DNA of 64,000 bases from an uncultured Oscillospiraceae bacterium (GTDB lineage: Bacteria; Bacillota; Clostridia; Oscillospirales; Oscillospiraceae): NCBI GenBank assembly GCA_934565795.1, contig CAKTIM010000005.1, forward strand, positions 71,203 through 135,202. Reading direction: 5' to 3'. The notes below the pieces were generated by a model. That model had not been told where the DNA came from. It ran no database searches and worked only from the letters and a program-made list of their open reading frames with translations. The translations under genes and the position numbers were made by a program. How positions within the stretch are numbered: position 1 is the first letter of the stretch; each line of letters starts with the position of its first letter. Below are positions 1 through 9,800 of the stretch, one piece after another.

Positions 1-3000
1 GCGGCGGGCGGTGACGCCGCCGGACTCGAAGCGGAGGTGGATGGTGTTGTTCTCCAGCTTGCTTCTGCCCCGGATGGAAAGGCCGGTAAAGCCGGTGTCG
101 CCAAAGTCCAGGCCCCGGAACACCAGAGAGACGTTGTTGCCGATGCCCTCCACGGCGTCGGGGGTCAGGGTGTATTTGTCGCCGTAGACGGTGGTGTAGT
201 GCCGGGCGGGGATCACCTCCCAGGCGATGCTGCGCTCCTTGAAGGTAAGGCCCTTGATGTGCACCTTGCAGTCCAGCTCGATACCCAGAATATCCTGGCC
301 GGTCAGCGGCTCGTCCAGGGTGTAGGTGTCGTCCTGATACACATTCCACTGGGACACCTTGTCATAGATGCGCTGGCCGATCATTTTGCTGCCGGGGGCA
401 TGGGGGATACCCTTCCAGAAGCGGATGGGAGTGGGCACGCTGGACATTTCAAATACGGAGATGGTCAGCTCCTGCGCTCCGGCGGGGCCGAAATCCAGCT
501 GACGGAAAGCGATCCAGCTGGAGCCCTTGCGGGCGGTGGTGATGCCCCGCTCGTTGCCGTTGCCGATCTCGCCGTCGGAGTCAGTGAACAGGGCGGCGCT
601 GACGAATTCATAGGGATCCAGGCTCAGGCTGCCCACGCCCTCCACGCTGGCCTCCAGGTCGGACAGGGTCACGCCGCTCATGCAGCGGATGCGCACCCGG
701 CCGTCGCCCACGCCGGTGAGGCGCACTCTGCCGCCGCCCAGCTCCTCCAGCTTCACATTGGTCACGGTGACACCCTGGTGGTCAGTCACGCGCCAGGACA
801 GGGTTTTATCAGAGGCGTTCTCGGGGAGTACGGTGGCTGTGATCTCCGCCTGGGGGTGCTCCTTCGTCAGGTGCAGGGAGGTGGCGCTCAGCTCAATTTT
901 CCGCACGGGCACCGGCGGAAGCTCCGGGCGGTGAGTGATCTTGGGCAGAAGCTCAAATTGCTCCGCCGCCTGGGTGACCTGAATTTCCACCGCCGCGCTC
1001 TCCAGCCCCGGCGCGCTGACGGTAATGGTGCCGCTGCCGCTGTGGCCCCAGCCTGCGGCTACGGCCAGCAGCATGCCGGAGAAGAGCTGGCGGCAGTCGG
1101 TCTTGTATTCGTCCATGTCCACGCTGTTGCCGTTGTCCAGGCCTACCAGCTCCAGGGAGCCTTCCACGCTGACCCGGACGGCGTCCACTGCGTTGGCCAC
1201 GGGATGGCCCTGGGCGTCCACAACGGTGATGGTGCAGAACACCAGCTCCCGGCCGCTGTTATCCACCTGGGCACGGTCGGCGGTGATGCGCAGGGCGGCA
1301 GGCGCGCTGAAGGAATCCTGCCGCTGCCGGGCGACCTCATTGCCCCGGTCGTCGTAGCCAACGGCCTCGATGTAGCCGGGGGCATAGGGAACCTGCCAGC
1401 TGGCCAGATTGTCCGACCCGCCCCGCAGGCTGCGCCTGCCCTGGCTCCGGCCGTTTACGATCAGCTCCACCTGGGGCAGGTTGGACAGAATGCTCACATT
1501 GATCATCTGGCCGGGGTTAAAGTCCCAGTAGGGCAGCAGGTGCAGCACGGGCTTTTCCTGCCAGGTGTGCCAGCCTGCCTGATAGGCGTAGAAATAATCC
1601 TTGGGAAACCCGGCGGTATCCACCAGGCCAAAATAGCTGTTCTTGGTGTGATAGGGCGTCGGCTCGCCGATGTAGTCAATGCCGCTCCACAGGAACTGTC
1701 CCAGCTGATAGGGGTACAGCTCGTCGGAGGCGATGCAGGCCTGGTGGCTCTCCGCGCCCCAGCTGGTGCGGCTGTTGCCCAGGCTGGAGCACTGCTCATC
1801 GTCGTCCACCAGCAGCGGCTGGGACAGGGGGAAGTGATAGATGCCCCGGCTCTGAACCACAGAGGCGGTCTCGCTGCCGTAGATCACCCAGCCGGGATAT
1901 TTTTCATGGTGCTCGTCGTACAGGCTTTCGCCGTAGTTGTAGCCCACCACGTCCAGCAGGGGAGCGCAGTGCTGGGTATTCTCCCAGGCCATGTAGTTGG
2001 AGCCGAAGGTGGTCAGGCCGTTCCTCCGGGGGTCATGGCGGAGCACCTCCCGGCACAGGGCCTGGGTGGTGTCGTAGCCCTCCTGGGCGTCCCGGTGGGT
2101 GTCGTAGATCTCATTGCCGATGCTCCACATGATGAGGCTGGGGTGGTTCCGATCCCGGCGTACCCAGCTGGCCACATCCTTCTGGAACCACTGGGGGAAG
2201 AAGCGGGCATAGTCATAGGGCGTCTTGCTGCGCAGCCACATGTCAAAGGCCTCGTCGATCACCACAATGCCCAGCTCGTCCGCCAGCTCCATCACGGCGG
2301 GGGCGGGCATGTTGTGAGAGGTGCGCAGGGCGTTCACGCCCATGTCCTTCATGATTTCCAGCTGCCGCCGGGCGGCGGAGCGGTTGAAGGCCGCGCCCAG
2401 GCAGCCCAGGTCGTGATGCAGGCACACGCCGTGGAGCACCAGACGCCGGTGATTCAGGAACAGTCCCTTATCCGGGAAAACCTCCACCGTGCGGAAGCCA
2501 CAGGGCTCCGTCAGCTCGTCCAGAGCTTCGCCGCCGCGCAGGAGCCGCGCCCGAAGCCGGTAGCAGCTGGGTGCATCCACCGACCAGAGCCGGGGATTCT
2601 CTACCGGGAATACCGCCTCTTCGGCGCAGGGCGCAGTCACGGCGGCAACCGCTTCCCCCGCCGCCGTCAGCAGGGTATATTCTACCACGTCGGTGGGCAG
2701 GGCATTTTCCGCCTCCGCCGATACCGTGACCTGCCATTTGCCCTGGCTCAGCTCCCGGGGGGAGACATACAGCCCATCGGTGACCAGGTGGGTGTCGTCA
2801 TACTGGATGCACCACACGTCCCGGTAGATACCCGCGCCGGAATACCAGCGGGAGTTGGGGTGGCGCAGCAGGCAGCGCACCAGGATGGTATTTTCGCCGG
2901 GGTACAGATAATCCGTCACGTCCACCTGGAAGGAGGAATAGCCATACTTCCACTCCAGCGCCAGCTTCCCGTTGACGTACACCGCCGAATCCATATACAC

Positions 3001-3219
3001 GCCCTCAAAGTACAGGCAGAAGCGGCGGCCGGGGGTGTAGGTAAAGCGCTTGCGGTACCAGCCGGTGCCGTCCTGATACAGATCGCTTACATGCCAGATC
3101 TGCCAGTCGTGGGGCAGCGTCACCGGCTCCCAGCAAAGCGTCCCGGCCGGGAGCGATTCACCGCACTGCGTGTCGACGTAGCATTCCCAATCTCTGTTCC
3201 AAAGGGTTTTTGTTCTCAT
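1..3219 (-). CDS. Glycoside hydrolase family 2 beta-galactosidase, 3' end outside the window
   Basis: Hydrolyses terminal beta-galactosides or related beta-linked sugars. At least 1073 residues are visible and the reading frame runs off the left edge without a stop. In order: jelly-roll sugar-binding domain (about 1-150), Ig-like domain (about 150-250), TIM barrel (about 255-540), then Ig-like modules including a BIG2-like segment near 830-900, and a further beta-rich module. The acid/base Glu370 lies in WSIGNE and the nucleophile Glu450 in GSETAS, both intact. No signal peptide is visible, so a cytoplasmic enzyme acting on imported oligosaccharides is likely. The start is the ATG preceded by AAAGGA at 9 bp; an in-frame ATG 18 bp upstream overlaps that RBS and is less likely. 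The exact substrate cannot be told; beta-glucuronidase is less likely. Confidence 0.9.
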   Translation of the reverse strand, partial: MRTKTLWNRDWECYVDTQCGESLPAGTLCWEPVTLPHDWQIWHVSDLYQDGTGWYRKRFTYTPGRRFCLYFEGVYMDSAVYVNGKLALEWKYGYSSFQVDVTDYLYPGENTILVRCLLRHPNSRWYSGAGIYRDVWCIQYDDTHLVTDGLYVSPRELSQGKWQVTVSAEAENALPTDVVEYTLLTAAGEAVAAVTAPCAEEAVFPVENPRLWSVDAPSCYRLRARLLRGGEALDELTEPCGFRTVEVFPDKGLFLNHRRLVLHGVCLHHDLGCLGAAFNRSAARRQLEIMKDMGVNALRTSHNMPAPAVMELADELGIVVIDEAFDMWLRSKTPYDYARFFPQWFQKDVASWVRRDRNHPSLIMWSIGNEIYDTHRDAQEGYDTTQALCREVLRHDPRRNGLTTFGSNYMAWENTQHCAPLLDVVGYNYGESLYDEHHEKYPGWVIYGSETASVVQSRGIYHFPLSQPLLVDDDEQCSSLGNSRTSWGAESHQACIASDELYPYQLGQFLWSGIDYIGEPTPYHTKNSYFGLVDTAGFPKDYFYAYQAGWHTWQEKPVLHLLPYWDFNPGQMINVSILSNLPQVELIVNGRSQGRRSLRGGSDNLASWQVPYAPGYIEAVGYDDRGNEVARQRQDSFSAPAALRITADRAQVDNSGRELVFCTITVVDAQGHPVANAVDAVRVSVEGSLELVGLDNGNSVDMDEYKTDCRQLFSGMLLAVAAGWGHSGSGTITVSAPGLESAAVEIQVTQAAEQFELLPKITHRPELPPVPVRKIELSATSLHLTKEHPQAEITATVLPENASDKTLSWRVTDHQGVTVTNVKLEELGGGRVRLTGVGDGRVRIRCMSGVTLSDLEASVEGVGSLSLDPYEFVSAALFTDSDGEIGNGNERGITTARKGSSWIAFRQLDFGPAGAQELTISVFEMSSVPTPIRFWKGIPHAPGSKMIGQRIYDKVSQWNVYQDDTYTLDEPLTGQDILGIELDCKVHIKGLTFKERSIAWEVIPARHYTTVYGDKYTLTPDAVEGIGNNVSLVFRGLDFGDTGFTGLSIRGRSKLENNTIHLRFESGGVTARR

Positions 3220-3234
3220 ATCCGATGTTCCTTT

Positions 3235-3267
3235 CATCAAAAAAAGCGGCTGCCGGGGGCAGCCGCT
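3235..3267 (-). terminator. Intrinsic terminator after the BY-kinase gene
   Basis: A perfect 10-bp stem with a 3-nt loop (3245-3254 with 3258-3267) is followed on the minus strand by a run of seven T. It ends only a few bases before the RBS of the GH2 gene. Confidence 0.85.
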
Positions 3268-3272
3268 GAGGG

Positions 3273-3986
3273 TTACTTCTTCGCGGACGAGGCGTCTGCG
3301 CTGGAATATTGATAGGCATACTTGTTGTAGGTGCTGTACTTGTAGTTCCGGCCCACGGCGTTTTCCACCTTGTTCAGAACCACGCCCAGCACGGGACAGT
3401 TTGCGTCCCGCAGCTGCTGCACCACGCTCTGCACCGCCCGGTAGGGCACCTTTCCGGCCTCCACCACCACCACGGCGCCGTCGCACTTGGGGGCCAGCAC
3501 CGCCGCGTCGCTCACCACGCCCAGGGGAGCGGTGTCGATCAATATGTAATCAAACTGACTTTTGCCCCACTCCAGCAGGGAGCCGAACCGCCGCCCGGCC
3601 AGAAGCTCAGTGGGGTTGGGGGGTACGGGGCCTGCCAGCATGGCATACATCACCGGCTCGTTGGTGACGCACAGCGCCTCCTCCAGATTGGCCATGCCGG
3701 ATAGATAGTGGGCCAGGCCCGTCTTGATATTCTCCCGGTTGACCATCTGATACTTCATGGCAGAGCGCCGCAGGTCGCCGTCCAGCAGCAGCACCCGCTT
3801 GCCCAGCTCCGCCAGGGACTTGGCCAGCTCCAGGGTAAGGCTGCTCTTGCCCTCTCCGGCGGTGGTGCTGGTGATCAGGATCACCTTCTTGTCGTCACCG
3901 CAGAACTGGATGTTGGCGCGCAGGTATTTGATCTGCTCATTGATCTGATAGGGCAGCTCGTGGGGCTTAAAAGTCACTTTTTGCAT
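3273..3986 (-). CDS. Bacterial tyrosine kinase (CpsD/CapB type) of polysaccharide export
   Basis: Cytoplasmic BY-kinase that phosphorylates itself on a C-terminal tyrosine cluster and works with a Wzz-type membrane activator to control polysaccharide assembly. The 237 residues show Walker A TTAGEGKSS (41-49), Walker A' LLLDGDL (66-72), Walker B ILIDTAP (about 146-152) and a tyrosine-rich tail (YKYSTYNKYAYQYS). It is the stand-alone Gram-positive form; the transmembrane activator is the separate gene at 5698-6429. The start ATG follows AGAGGAG. It is the fourth gene of the operon that begins at 6429 and is closed by a terminator. Confidence 0.92.
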   Translation of the reverse strand: MQKVTFKPHELPYQINEQIKYLRANIQFCGDDKKVILITSTTAGEGKSSLTLELAKSLAELGKRVLLLDGDLRRSAMKYQMVNRENIKTGLAHYLSGMANLEEALCVTNEPVMYAMLAGPVPPNPTELLAGRRFGSLLEWGKSQFDYILIDTAPLGVVSDAAVLAPKCDGAVVVVEAGKVPYRAVQSVVQQLRDANCPVLGVVLNKVENAVGRNYKYSTYNKYAYQYSSADASSAKK

Positions 3987-4103
3987 GGGATTTCTCCTCT
4001 GGTTTTTATTCTATATAAAACAGCCGTCTGTTTGGATTCAAAGGAAATGGGCTGCCGCATCCGCGGCAAGGCCGGCCTGTCGCCGGAAAAAAGAGACGTT
4101 CAG

Positions 4104-4131
4104 CTGCCGCCCTGCCAAAGCAAGGCGGCAG
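4104..4131 (-). terminator. Weak hairpin between secreted-protein gene and BY-kinase gene
   Basis: Stem CTGCCGCC/GGCGGCAG with a 12-nt loop; a run of six T lies about 12 nt further along the minus strand. The distance makes it a poor terminator; it may be an mRNA-processing or stabilising hairpin between two operon genes. Confidence 0.35.
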
Positions 4132-4150
4132 CCTTGGTTTGCTTGGTTGT

Positions 4151-4651
4151 TTACTCGTTCACCACGTAAATGGCGTAGGTACCGGCAGCCTCGGCATAGC
4201 CGAAGAATTCACCGCCCAGACCGGCGCTGATCAGCACCCAGTCCTCGGTGTCCACGTACTTCACCAGCACGATAACATGCACATCCTCGGTGCCCTCACC
4301 GTAGAAAGTCAGGAGGCAAGGGAATTCGTCGGCATCGTAATCCTCCATGGCAGCCAGGGTCAGCTTACTGAAATCAAGGGTCTTCAGCAGCTCCACATCA
4401 ATGTGGGGATCCTCTTCGGCACCCTCGGCGGTAAGCGCCTCAATGGCGGCGGCAATGGCCGCATTGACCTGCTCTTCCGTGGCAGGCTCTTCCTCGGTTT
4501 CAGAAACCTCATAGTCAAGCTCCACCTCTTCGGTTTCGCTCTTAATCAGTTCAAACAGCCTGGTTTTGCTGCCCTCGGCAAACGCCGCAGTGCACAGCAC
4601 GGAGGCCACCATTGCAAGAGCCAAGACAAGAGAAATAACCTTTTTCATCAT
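4151..4651 (-). CDS. Small secreted protein of unknown function
   Basis: The 166 residues begin with a clear signal peptide (MMKKVISLVLALAMVASVLCTAAFAEG, cleavage probably after AFA) followed by an acidic region rich in Glu and Thr and a C-terminal beta-rich segment ending AAGTYAIYVVNE. No family is recognised. The C-terminal 40 residues resemble in layout the end of the lipoprotein encoded at 62455-62886 (a W-x-L/W-x-L-I/L-S core followed by a P/AGxYxI ending), so both may carry the same small fold. AAGGAGG precedes two tandem ATG codons. It sits between an LCP gene and the BY-kinase gene, so a role at the cell surface is plausible. Confidence 0.75.
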   Translation of the reverse strand: MMKKVISLVLALAMVASVLCTAAFAEGSKTRLFELIKSETEEVELDYEVSETEEEPATEEQVNAAIAAAIEALTAEGAEEDPHIDVELLKTLDFSKLTLAAMEDYDADEFPCLLTFYGEGTEDVHVIVLVKYVDTEDWVLISAGLGGEFFGYAEAAGTYAIYVVNE

Positions 4652-4676
4652 GATTTCCTCCTTTCTTGATAATTTT

Positions 4677-4703
4677 ATTTAGTCGGAGATTTCTCCGCTA
4701 AAT
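4677..4703 (-). other. Intercistronic inverted repeat
   Basis: A near-perfect stem (TTTAG-CGGAGA with TCTCCG-CTAAA, loop AA) lies between the LCP stop and the RBS of the secreted-protein gene. There is no T-run after it on the minus strand, so it is a hairpin of unknown role rather than a standard terminator. Confidence 0.4.
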
Positions 4704-4710
4704 AGCGTTG

Positions 4711-5697
4711 CTACGCATCGTCCGGGGCATAGTAAAGCTCCAGAAGAAGCTGCTTCAGTCCGTCCTCGTCGATGTAGTATTCATCGTGGGCGCGGCCCGG
4801 AATGGTCTGCCCAGGGACATTCAGAATGGTACTGGAAACATGGAACTCCGTCAGATGCCGGAGCATATCTCCGTCCATATCGGTTTCAATATAGGGGTCG
4901 AGCTGCTTGAGCAGCACCTCGATATTGCTGCCGCTCAGGCTGCTCAGCTGGTTGAACAGCTGCCGGATGAACCAGCCCTGCCGCCGCATCCGCACGTCGT
5001 TGCTGCCGGATACGCCGGTGTCACGGTAGCGCAGGAAGCTTTCCAGGGTGTCGGCATCCAGGGTAACGGTGGAGCCGGCAACATAGCTGGGGTCGATATC
5101 CGTCCAGTCCTCCTCCAGCCGCAGCGAGACGCCGCCCACCAGCTCGGAGGCGGCAGTGATGCCGTCCAGCGTCATGGAGCAATAGGCATGGATGGGCAGG
5201 CCATACAGCAGGTCGGATACCTTCCGCTTCATCAGAAGACAGCTGCGCTTGGAATTGTCGCCAAAGGAATACTGCATGGTCAGCTGCATGGTGCCGGAGA
5301 ACAGATAGTTCCGATCTCGGTCGTATACATCCACCTGGGTCATGGTGTCGCGGGAGAGGGTGACGGGCTGAATGATCTGGTTGTCCGGGTCGATCACCAG
5401 CAGAATGATGGTGTCTGACCGGCCGCCGTTGCCCAGGCCGTATCGGGCCTCCTGCTCGGTGGTGCGGGTGTCCACGCCCATGAACAGGATGGTGCGCAGG
5501 TGGGAATTAAACCGCCAGGTCTTGCCCTGGGCCGTTACCTCCCGGCTCCATTCGTCCGGCTGGGTCTGGGCCTGCGCGTCGCCCTGGTCGGCATCCGCCG
5601 TGGCTGCCGCCTCCAGCCGGGTGGGGGCCTTCTGCCCGCAGCCGGCCAGCGAGATCGCCAGCAGCAGCGCCAGCGCCCACGCCGCGCCCCGGCGCAT
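4711..5697 (-). CDS. LytR-CpsA-Psr (LCP) family glycopolymer transferase, lipoprotein
   Basis: LCP proteins transfer undecaprenyl-linked glycopolymers (wall teichoic acid, capsule) onto peptidoglycan outside the membrane. The 328 residues start with a lipoprotein signal (LAGC, Cys20) instead of the usual N-terminal transmembrane anchor. The LCP domain spans about 65-250: ILFMGVDTR, GRSDTIILLVIDPDN, VTLSRDT and the FLRYRDTGVSGSNDVRMRRQGWFI block with conserved Arg and Asp residues. Its ATG directly abuts the TAG stop of the Wzz-like gene, so the two are translationally coupled. The context points to attachment of the polymer made under control of the Wzz/BY-kinase pair. Confidence 0.88.
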   Translation of the reverse strand: MRRGAAWALALLLAISLAGCGQKAPTRLEAAATADADQGDAQAQTQPDEWSREVTAQGKTWRFNSHLRTILFMGVDTRTTEQEARYGLGNGGRSDTIILLVIDPDNQIIQPVTLSRDTMTQVDVYDRDRNYLFSGTMQLTMQYSFGDNSKRSCLLMKRKVSDLLYGLPIHAYCSMTLDGITAASELVGGVSLRLEEDWTDIDPSYVAGSTVTLDADTLESFLRYRDTGVSGSNDVRMRRQGWFIRQLFNQLSSLSGSNIEVLLKQLDPYIETDMDGDMLRHLTEFHVSSTILNVPGQTIPGRAHDEYYIDEDGLKQLLLELYYAPDDA

Positions 5698-6429
5698 CTA
5701 TGCCCGCCGTGCGCTCTGCTTCTTGGTGTCCCGCTCCACGCTTACCTCGCCCAGAACGTTCAAGCCCAGATAATTGCGCACGTCCTCTTCGGTCTTAATG
5801 GTGTCGTCCATCAGGTAGACCACCACAAACACGCCTGCCAGCAGCACGAACAGTAATAGTCCGCCCAGCACGGCGTTCTTGCTCACCGAGGGGCTGACCG
5901 GGTGGGTGGGCACGGTGGCCCGGCTGACCATGGACGGCTCGTCGGTATTCATCACGGAGGCGATCCTGGCCCGTAGCTCGTCGGCAATGGCATTGCTGAT
6001 ATCCGACGCCAGCCGGGGGTCGGGGTTCTTGACCACGATTTTCAGAATGTGGGAATTGGAGGGATTGGAAATCTCCACGGTGCCCAGCAGCTGCTCATAG
6101 GTGGAATCCAGGCCCACCGTATCGATGACGCTCTCCATCACCTCACGGGTGGTGGCGACGATCTGGAAGTCCACCGCCAGCTGGCTGCCGATCTGCAGGT
6201 CGGCCAGCGAGGTAATGCTGGTGGATTTGCTGTAGACGTAGATCATGGAGGTGGCCTGATACTGGGGGGTGACGAACAGCTTGGTAAAAATGCCCGCCGC
6301 CGCCGCGCCGATCACAAATGCCAGCACCAGCGCCCAGGCCTTGCGCAGCAGCACCTGCGCCAGCTCCACCAGGTCGATGGTGGTTTCATCTGCGGCAGCT
6401 GCCGGGTGCATATTCTTTCCGTCGCTCAT
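5698..6429 (-). CDS. Wzz/CpsC-type polysaccharide chain-length and kinase-activating membrane protein
   Basis: Membrane adaptor that regulates polysaccharide chain length and activates the BY-kinase encoded at 3273-3986. The 243 residues show two transmembrane segments (about 32-52 and 185-208) around an extracellular domain, with a short cytoplasmic tail. The TPQYQA motif just after the first membrane helix and the P-rich stretch before the second (PTHPVSPS) are typical of Wzz proteins. I start it at ATG 6429, which has AAGGAG at 10 bp; the open frame continues upstream into the leader hairpin, but that part has no RBS and does not look like protein. First gene of the operon. Confidence 0.9.
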   Translation of the reverse strand: MSDGKNMHPAAAADETTIDLVELAQVLLRKAWALVLAFVIGAAAAGIFTKLFVTPQYQATSMIYVYSKSTSITSLADLQIGSQLAVDFQIVATTREVMESVIDTVGLDSTYEQLLGTVEISNPSNSHILKIVVKNPDPRLASDISNAIADELRARIASVMNTDEPSMVSRATVPTHPVSPSVSKNAVLGGLLLFVLLAGVFVVVYLMDDTIKTEEDVRNYLGLNVLGEVSVERDTKKQSARRA

Positions 6430-6500
6430 GGGGATACATCTCCTTTTGCATTTCCCGTTCCCTCGCATCCGGGAACAGGCCTGCGCAGCCGCAGTTTCTA

Positions 6501-6662
6501 GGGAAGCTCTGATTAAATCGGCAAGAGCTGTGAGCGAGAGATTTTTCGGCCAATCGAGGTATCGAAAACGGCGGAATACTGTATGTATTTCCCGCTTTCG
6601 ATACCGAAGAGTGGGCGAAAAAGATCTGCTCACGGCCGCAGACGATTTATTCAGAGATTCCC
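6501..6662. repeat. 162-bp imperfect inverted repeat (MITE-like) in the leader of the polysaccharide operon
   Basis: The left half (from 6501, GGGAAGCTCTGATTAAATCG) and the reverse complement of the right half (ending 6662, GGGAATCTCTGAATAAATCG) match over most of about 80 bp, with shared blocks GTGAGC, TTTTTCG and GGTATCGAAA. The whole element can fold into one long hairpin. Sequences resembling its ends occur near 47698, 51662 and 63718. It lies between the predicted promoter and the first gene, so it would be transcribed as a long structured leader. Confidence 0.75.
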
Positions 6663-6694
6663 TGGTACAACAGTTTCAATAAATTGTCAACCTA

Positions 6695-6723
6695 ATAGTA
6701 CCAGAGAACACGCAAGAATTCAA
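6695..6723 (-). promoter_or_regulatory. Predicted promoter of the polysaccharide operon
   Basis: On the minus strand TTGAAT (6718-6723) and TACTAT (6695-6700) with a 17-bp spacer. A TTGACA also occurs slightly downstream but lacks a good -10. Transcription from here gives a leader of about 260 nt containing the long hairpin. Confidence 0.45.
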
Positions 6724-6889
6724 CCTAAAATTTCAGAAAAATGCGTCAAGTTTTTGGTGCTGTTTTTGTCCATTTTAACGCACTGCGCCGAAAAGTGAAC
6801 TTGAAAAGCAACGGAAAACGGTAAAAAACACCGCGCGGCCCCCCTAAAACTGCCGATTTGCGTCGTGGGGGGAGGCTGCGCGGTGTGGG

Positions 6890-9800
6890 TCATTCGTCCT
6901 GCTCCAGCTGAAGCTCCCGGTCGGAAAGAACTCTGGGAGGCTTTTTATTCACCAGGTCGTAAATGCAGGGGACGACCAGCAGGGTCATCAGGGTGGCGTA
7001 GATCAGGCCGCCGATGCACACCACGGCCATGGGCTGCATCATGGCGCTGCCGGCGTTTTTGCTCAGGGCCATATCGATCAGGCCCAGGATGGTGGTGACG
7101 GAGGTCATCAGAATGGGGCGGATACGGGTGCGTCCGGCCTCCAGAATGGCCGCCCGGCGCTCCACGCCCTCGGCGCGGAGCTGGTTGATATAGTCCACCA
7201 GCACAATACCGTTGTTGACGATGATGCCGGTGAGCATCACGAAGCCGATCAGGGAAATCACGCTGATCTCCATCCGGCAGATCAGCAGCGCCATAAAGCC
7301 GCCGGTGAAGGCCAGGGGAATGGTGAACATGACAATGAACGGAGATTTCAGGCTCTGGAACTGGGCCACCATCACCAGATACACCAGCAGGATACCCAGA
7401 GCCAGCATGAGCAGCAGCTGCTGCACCGCCTCCATGATGCTCTCGTTCTCGCCGGTGAAGGCATAGCTGATGCCCTCACCCAGCTCCAGCTTCTCCATGG
7501 CGCGGGCCGCCTCGGCGGTGACCAGGGTCACGTTGTAGCTGCTGTCGATCTGGGCGGTGACGGTGAGGCAGCGCCGCTGGTTTTTCCGGCTGATGGAGGT
7601 CAGGCTGGTGGTCTCCTCCACCGTGGCCACGTCGGACAGGGTCACCGTGCGCGTTTCGCCGTCCATGCCCGTGGCCTCCAGCACATAGGCCTTCAGCTGC
7701 TCCACGTCCAGCCGGTTTTCCACCGGCCGCTCCACCACAATGTCGGTGCTGGTGCCGCTGAGGGTCAGGGTGCTGGCCTGCTGGGTATTGGACAGGGCTG
7801 CGGCCACCTGGGCGTACACCTGGGCAATGGTCAGCCCCTGGGACATGGCCTTGTCCCGATCGATCTGAATGTGCAGCGCCGGGGCGGTATCCTCCAGCCC
7901 GTCGGAGATATTGACCGTACCGGCCACGCCCCGCAGGGCCTCCGCCGCTTCGCGGGCGGCGCTTTGCAGGGCGGCCATATCCTGCCCGTAAAGCTCCAGG
8001 GAAATACCGCTGCCGGTGAGCATGCTCATGCTCATCATGGCGGAGGAGCTGGTGATCTCGCAGTTCAGGTCGGCGCATTCGTCAATGATCCGCTGCCCCA
8101 TCTGCGCGCCGGAGGCGGTGTCGTCCGCCAGGGTGATATACACGGTGACATCGTGGCTCCCGCCGCTGCTGCCGCCCATACCCAGCAGCGAAGCGCCGCC
8201 GGAGGACATCATGGCGCCCGCCGTCTCGATGCCGTCCATGGCGTTGATCCGGGTCAGCACCTGGTCGGACAGATCGACCGCCTGCTCCATGGTGCAGTCC
8301 TCGGGCATGGCAACGGTCAGCGTCAGGCTGGGCATATCCATCTCCGGCATGAAGGTGAAGCCCCGCGCCACGGCATAGAAGCCCGTGACGGCCAGCGCGG
8401 CCACGGCCAGCAGCAGGATCAGCGCCTTGTGATCCAGGGCAAAGCCCGCGATTTTTTCGTAGCCCCGCAGCAGACCGGCGGAGACGCGGCCCTGCTTTTC
8501 CTTCTTCTGCCTGCGCATCATGCCGGAGGCCATGGCGGGCACCAGGGTCAGCGAGACGATGAGGGAGGCCAGCAGGGAATAGGACATGGTCAGCGCCAGG
8601 TCGGTAAACAGCTGCCGGGTGATGCCCTCGATGAACACAATGGGCAGGAACACGCACACCGTGGTCAGGGTGGAGGCGGTGACGGCCCCGGCCACCTGAG
8701 CCGCCCCGGCCACCGCCGCCTTGGCGGCGCTGACGCCCTTGGCCCGCAGCCGGTAGATGTTCTCAATGACCACAATGGAGTTATCCACCAGCATGCCCAC
8801 CGCCACGGCCAGGCCGCTGAGGGAGATCATATTGATGGTGACCCCGGAGAAATACATCAGCACAATGGCAAAGATCACGCTGATGGGAATGGAGCACAGG
8901 GTAATAAAGGTGGGGCGGATATCCCGCAGGAACAGGAACAGAATAAGGATGGCGAACACCGCGCCCAGCAGCAGGCTATTGAGAATGTTGTCCACGATCA
9001 GGTGGATGTAGTCGCCCTGATCCATCAGCGCCACAAAATGCAGGCCGGGGTACTGCTCCTCCAGCTGGCGGAAGCGGGCGGAGATATTGGCGGTGGCTCC
9101 GGCGGTGGAATAGGTGCTCTGCTTTTCAAAGCTGAGCACAATGCTCTCCTGACCGTTCAGCCGGGCGTAGGTCTCGTCCCGGTTGTCGGTGATGAATACC
9201 TCTGCCACATCCTGTAGCCGGATCGGCTCCACTCCGTCAATGCCCAGGTCAAACAGCAGCAGGTTTTGCAGGGTCTCCAGATCGGTGATCTCCTCACCCA
9301 CGGACACCATATAGCTGATGCCGTCCTGAGCCACGTAGCCCGCCGGCATGTAGAAGCTCTGCGCCTTGAGAATGCCGGAGATCATCTCCATGGAGAGAAT
9401 GCCGTTCAGGTCGGCCTTTGCCAGGGCGTCCTGGCGGCTGGCCTCGATGGAATCCAGGCCGCTGTCCATCTGGGCCAGGGCCGAGTCCAGCCCCGCCGCG
9501 TTGGCGGCCAGGTCGGCCATGGCGCTGCTGATCTCCAGCATGCCGGAGGTTTTCTGCTGGCTGAGGATGCGGGTGGCGTCCTTCAGCTGGAGCATGCCGC
9601 TGTCCAGCTGGGGCAGCACATCCTGCTCCAAATAATTGATGGTCTCGTCGATCTGGGCAATCTGCTCCTGTAGCTCTGCGATTCTGCCGTCCAGGGCGTC
9701 GATCTCAATGCCCAGGTCGGCCAGCTGCTGCTTGAAGGCGTCGACGCTGGCATTGATATCCGCGATCTGCGTCTCCAGCTCGGCAATGCGCACATTGACG

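Noticed and set aside
37..3312. Very long open frame (1091 codons) on the plus strand over the GH2 gene
   Set aside because: It is a mirror frame of a high-GC gene: the minus strand gives a full GH2 protein with active-site motifs, while the plus frame is His/Gly/Ala/Val-rich without any domain.
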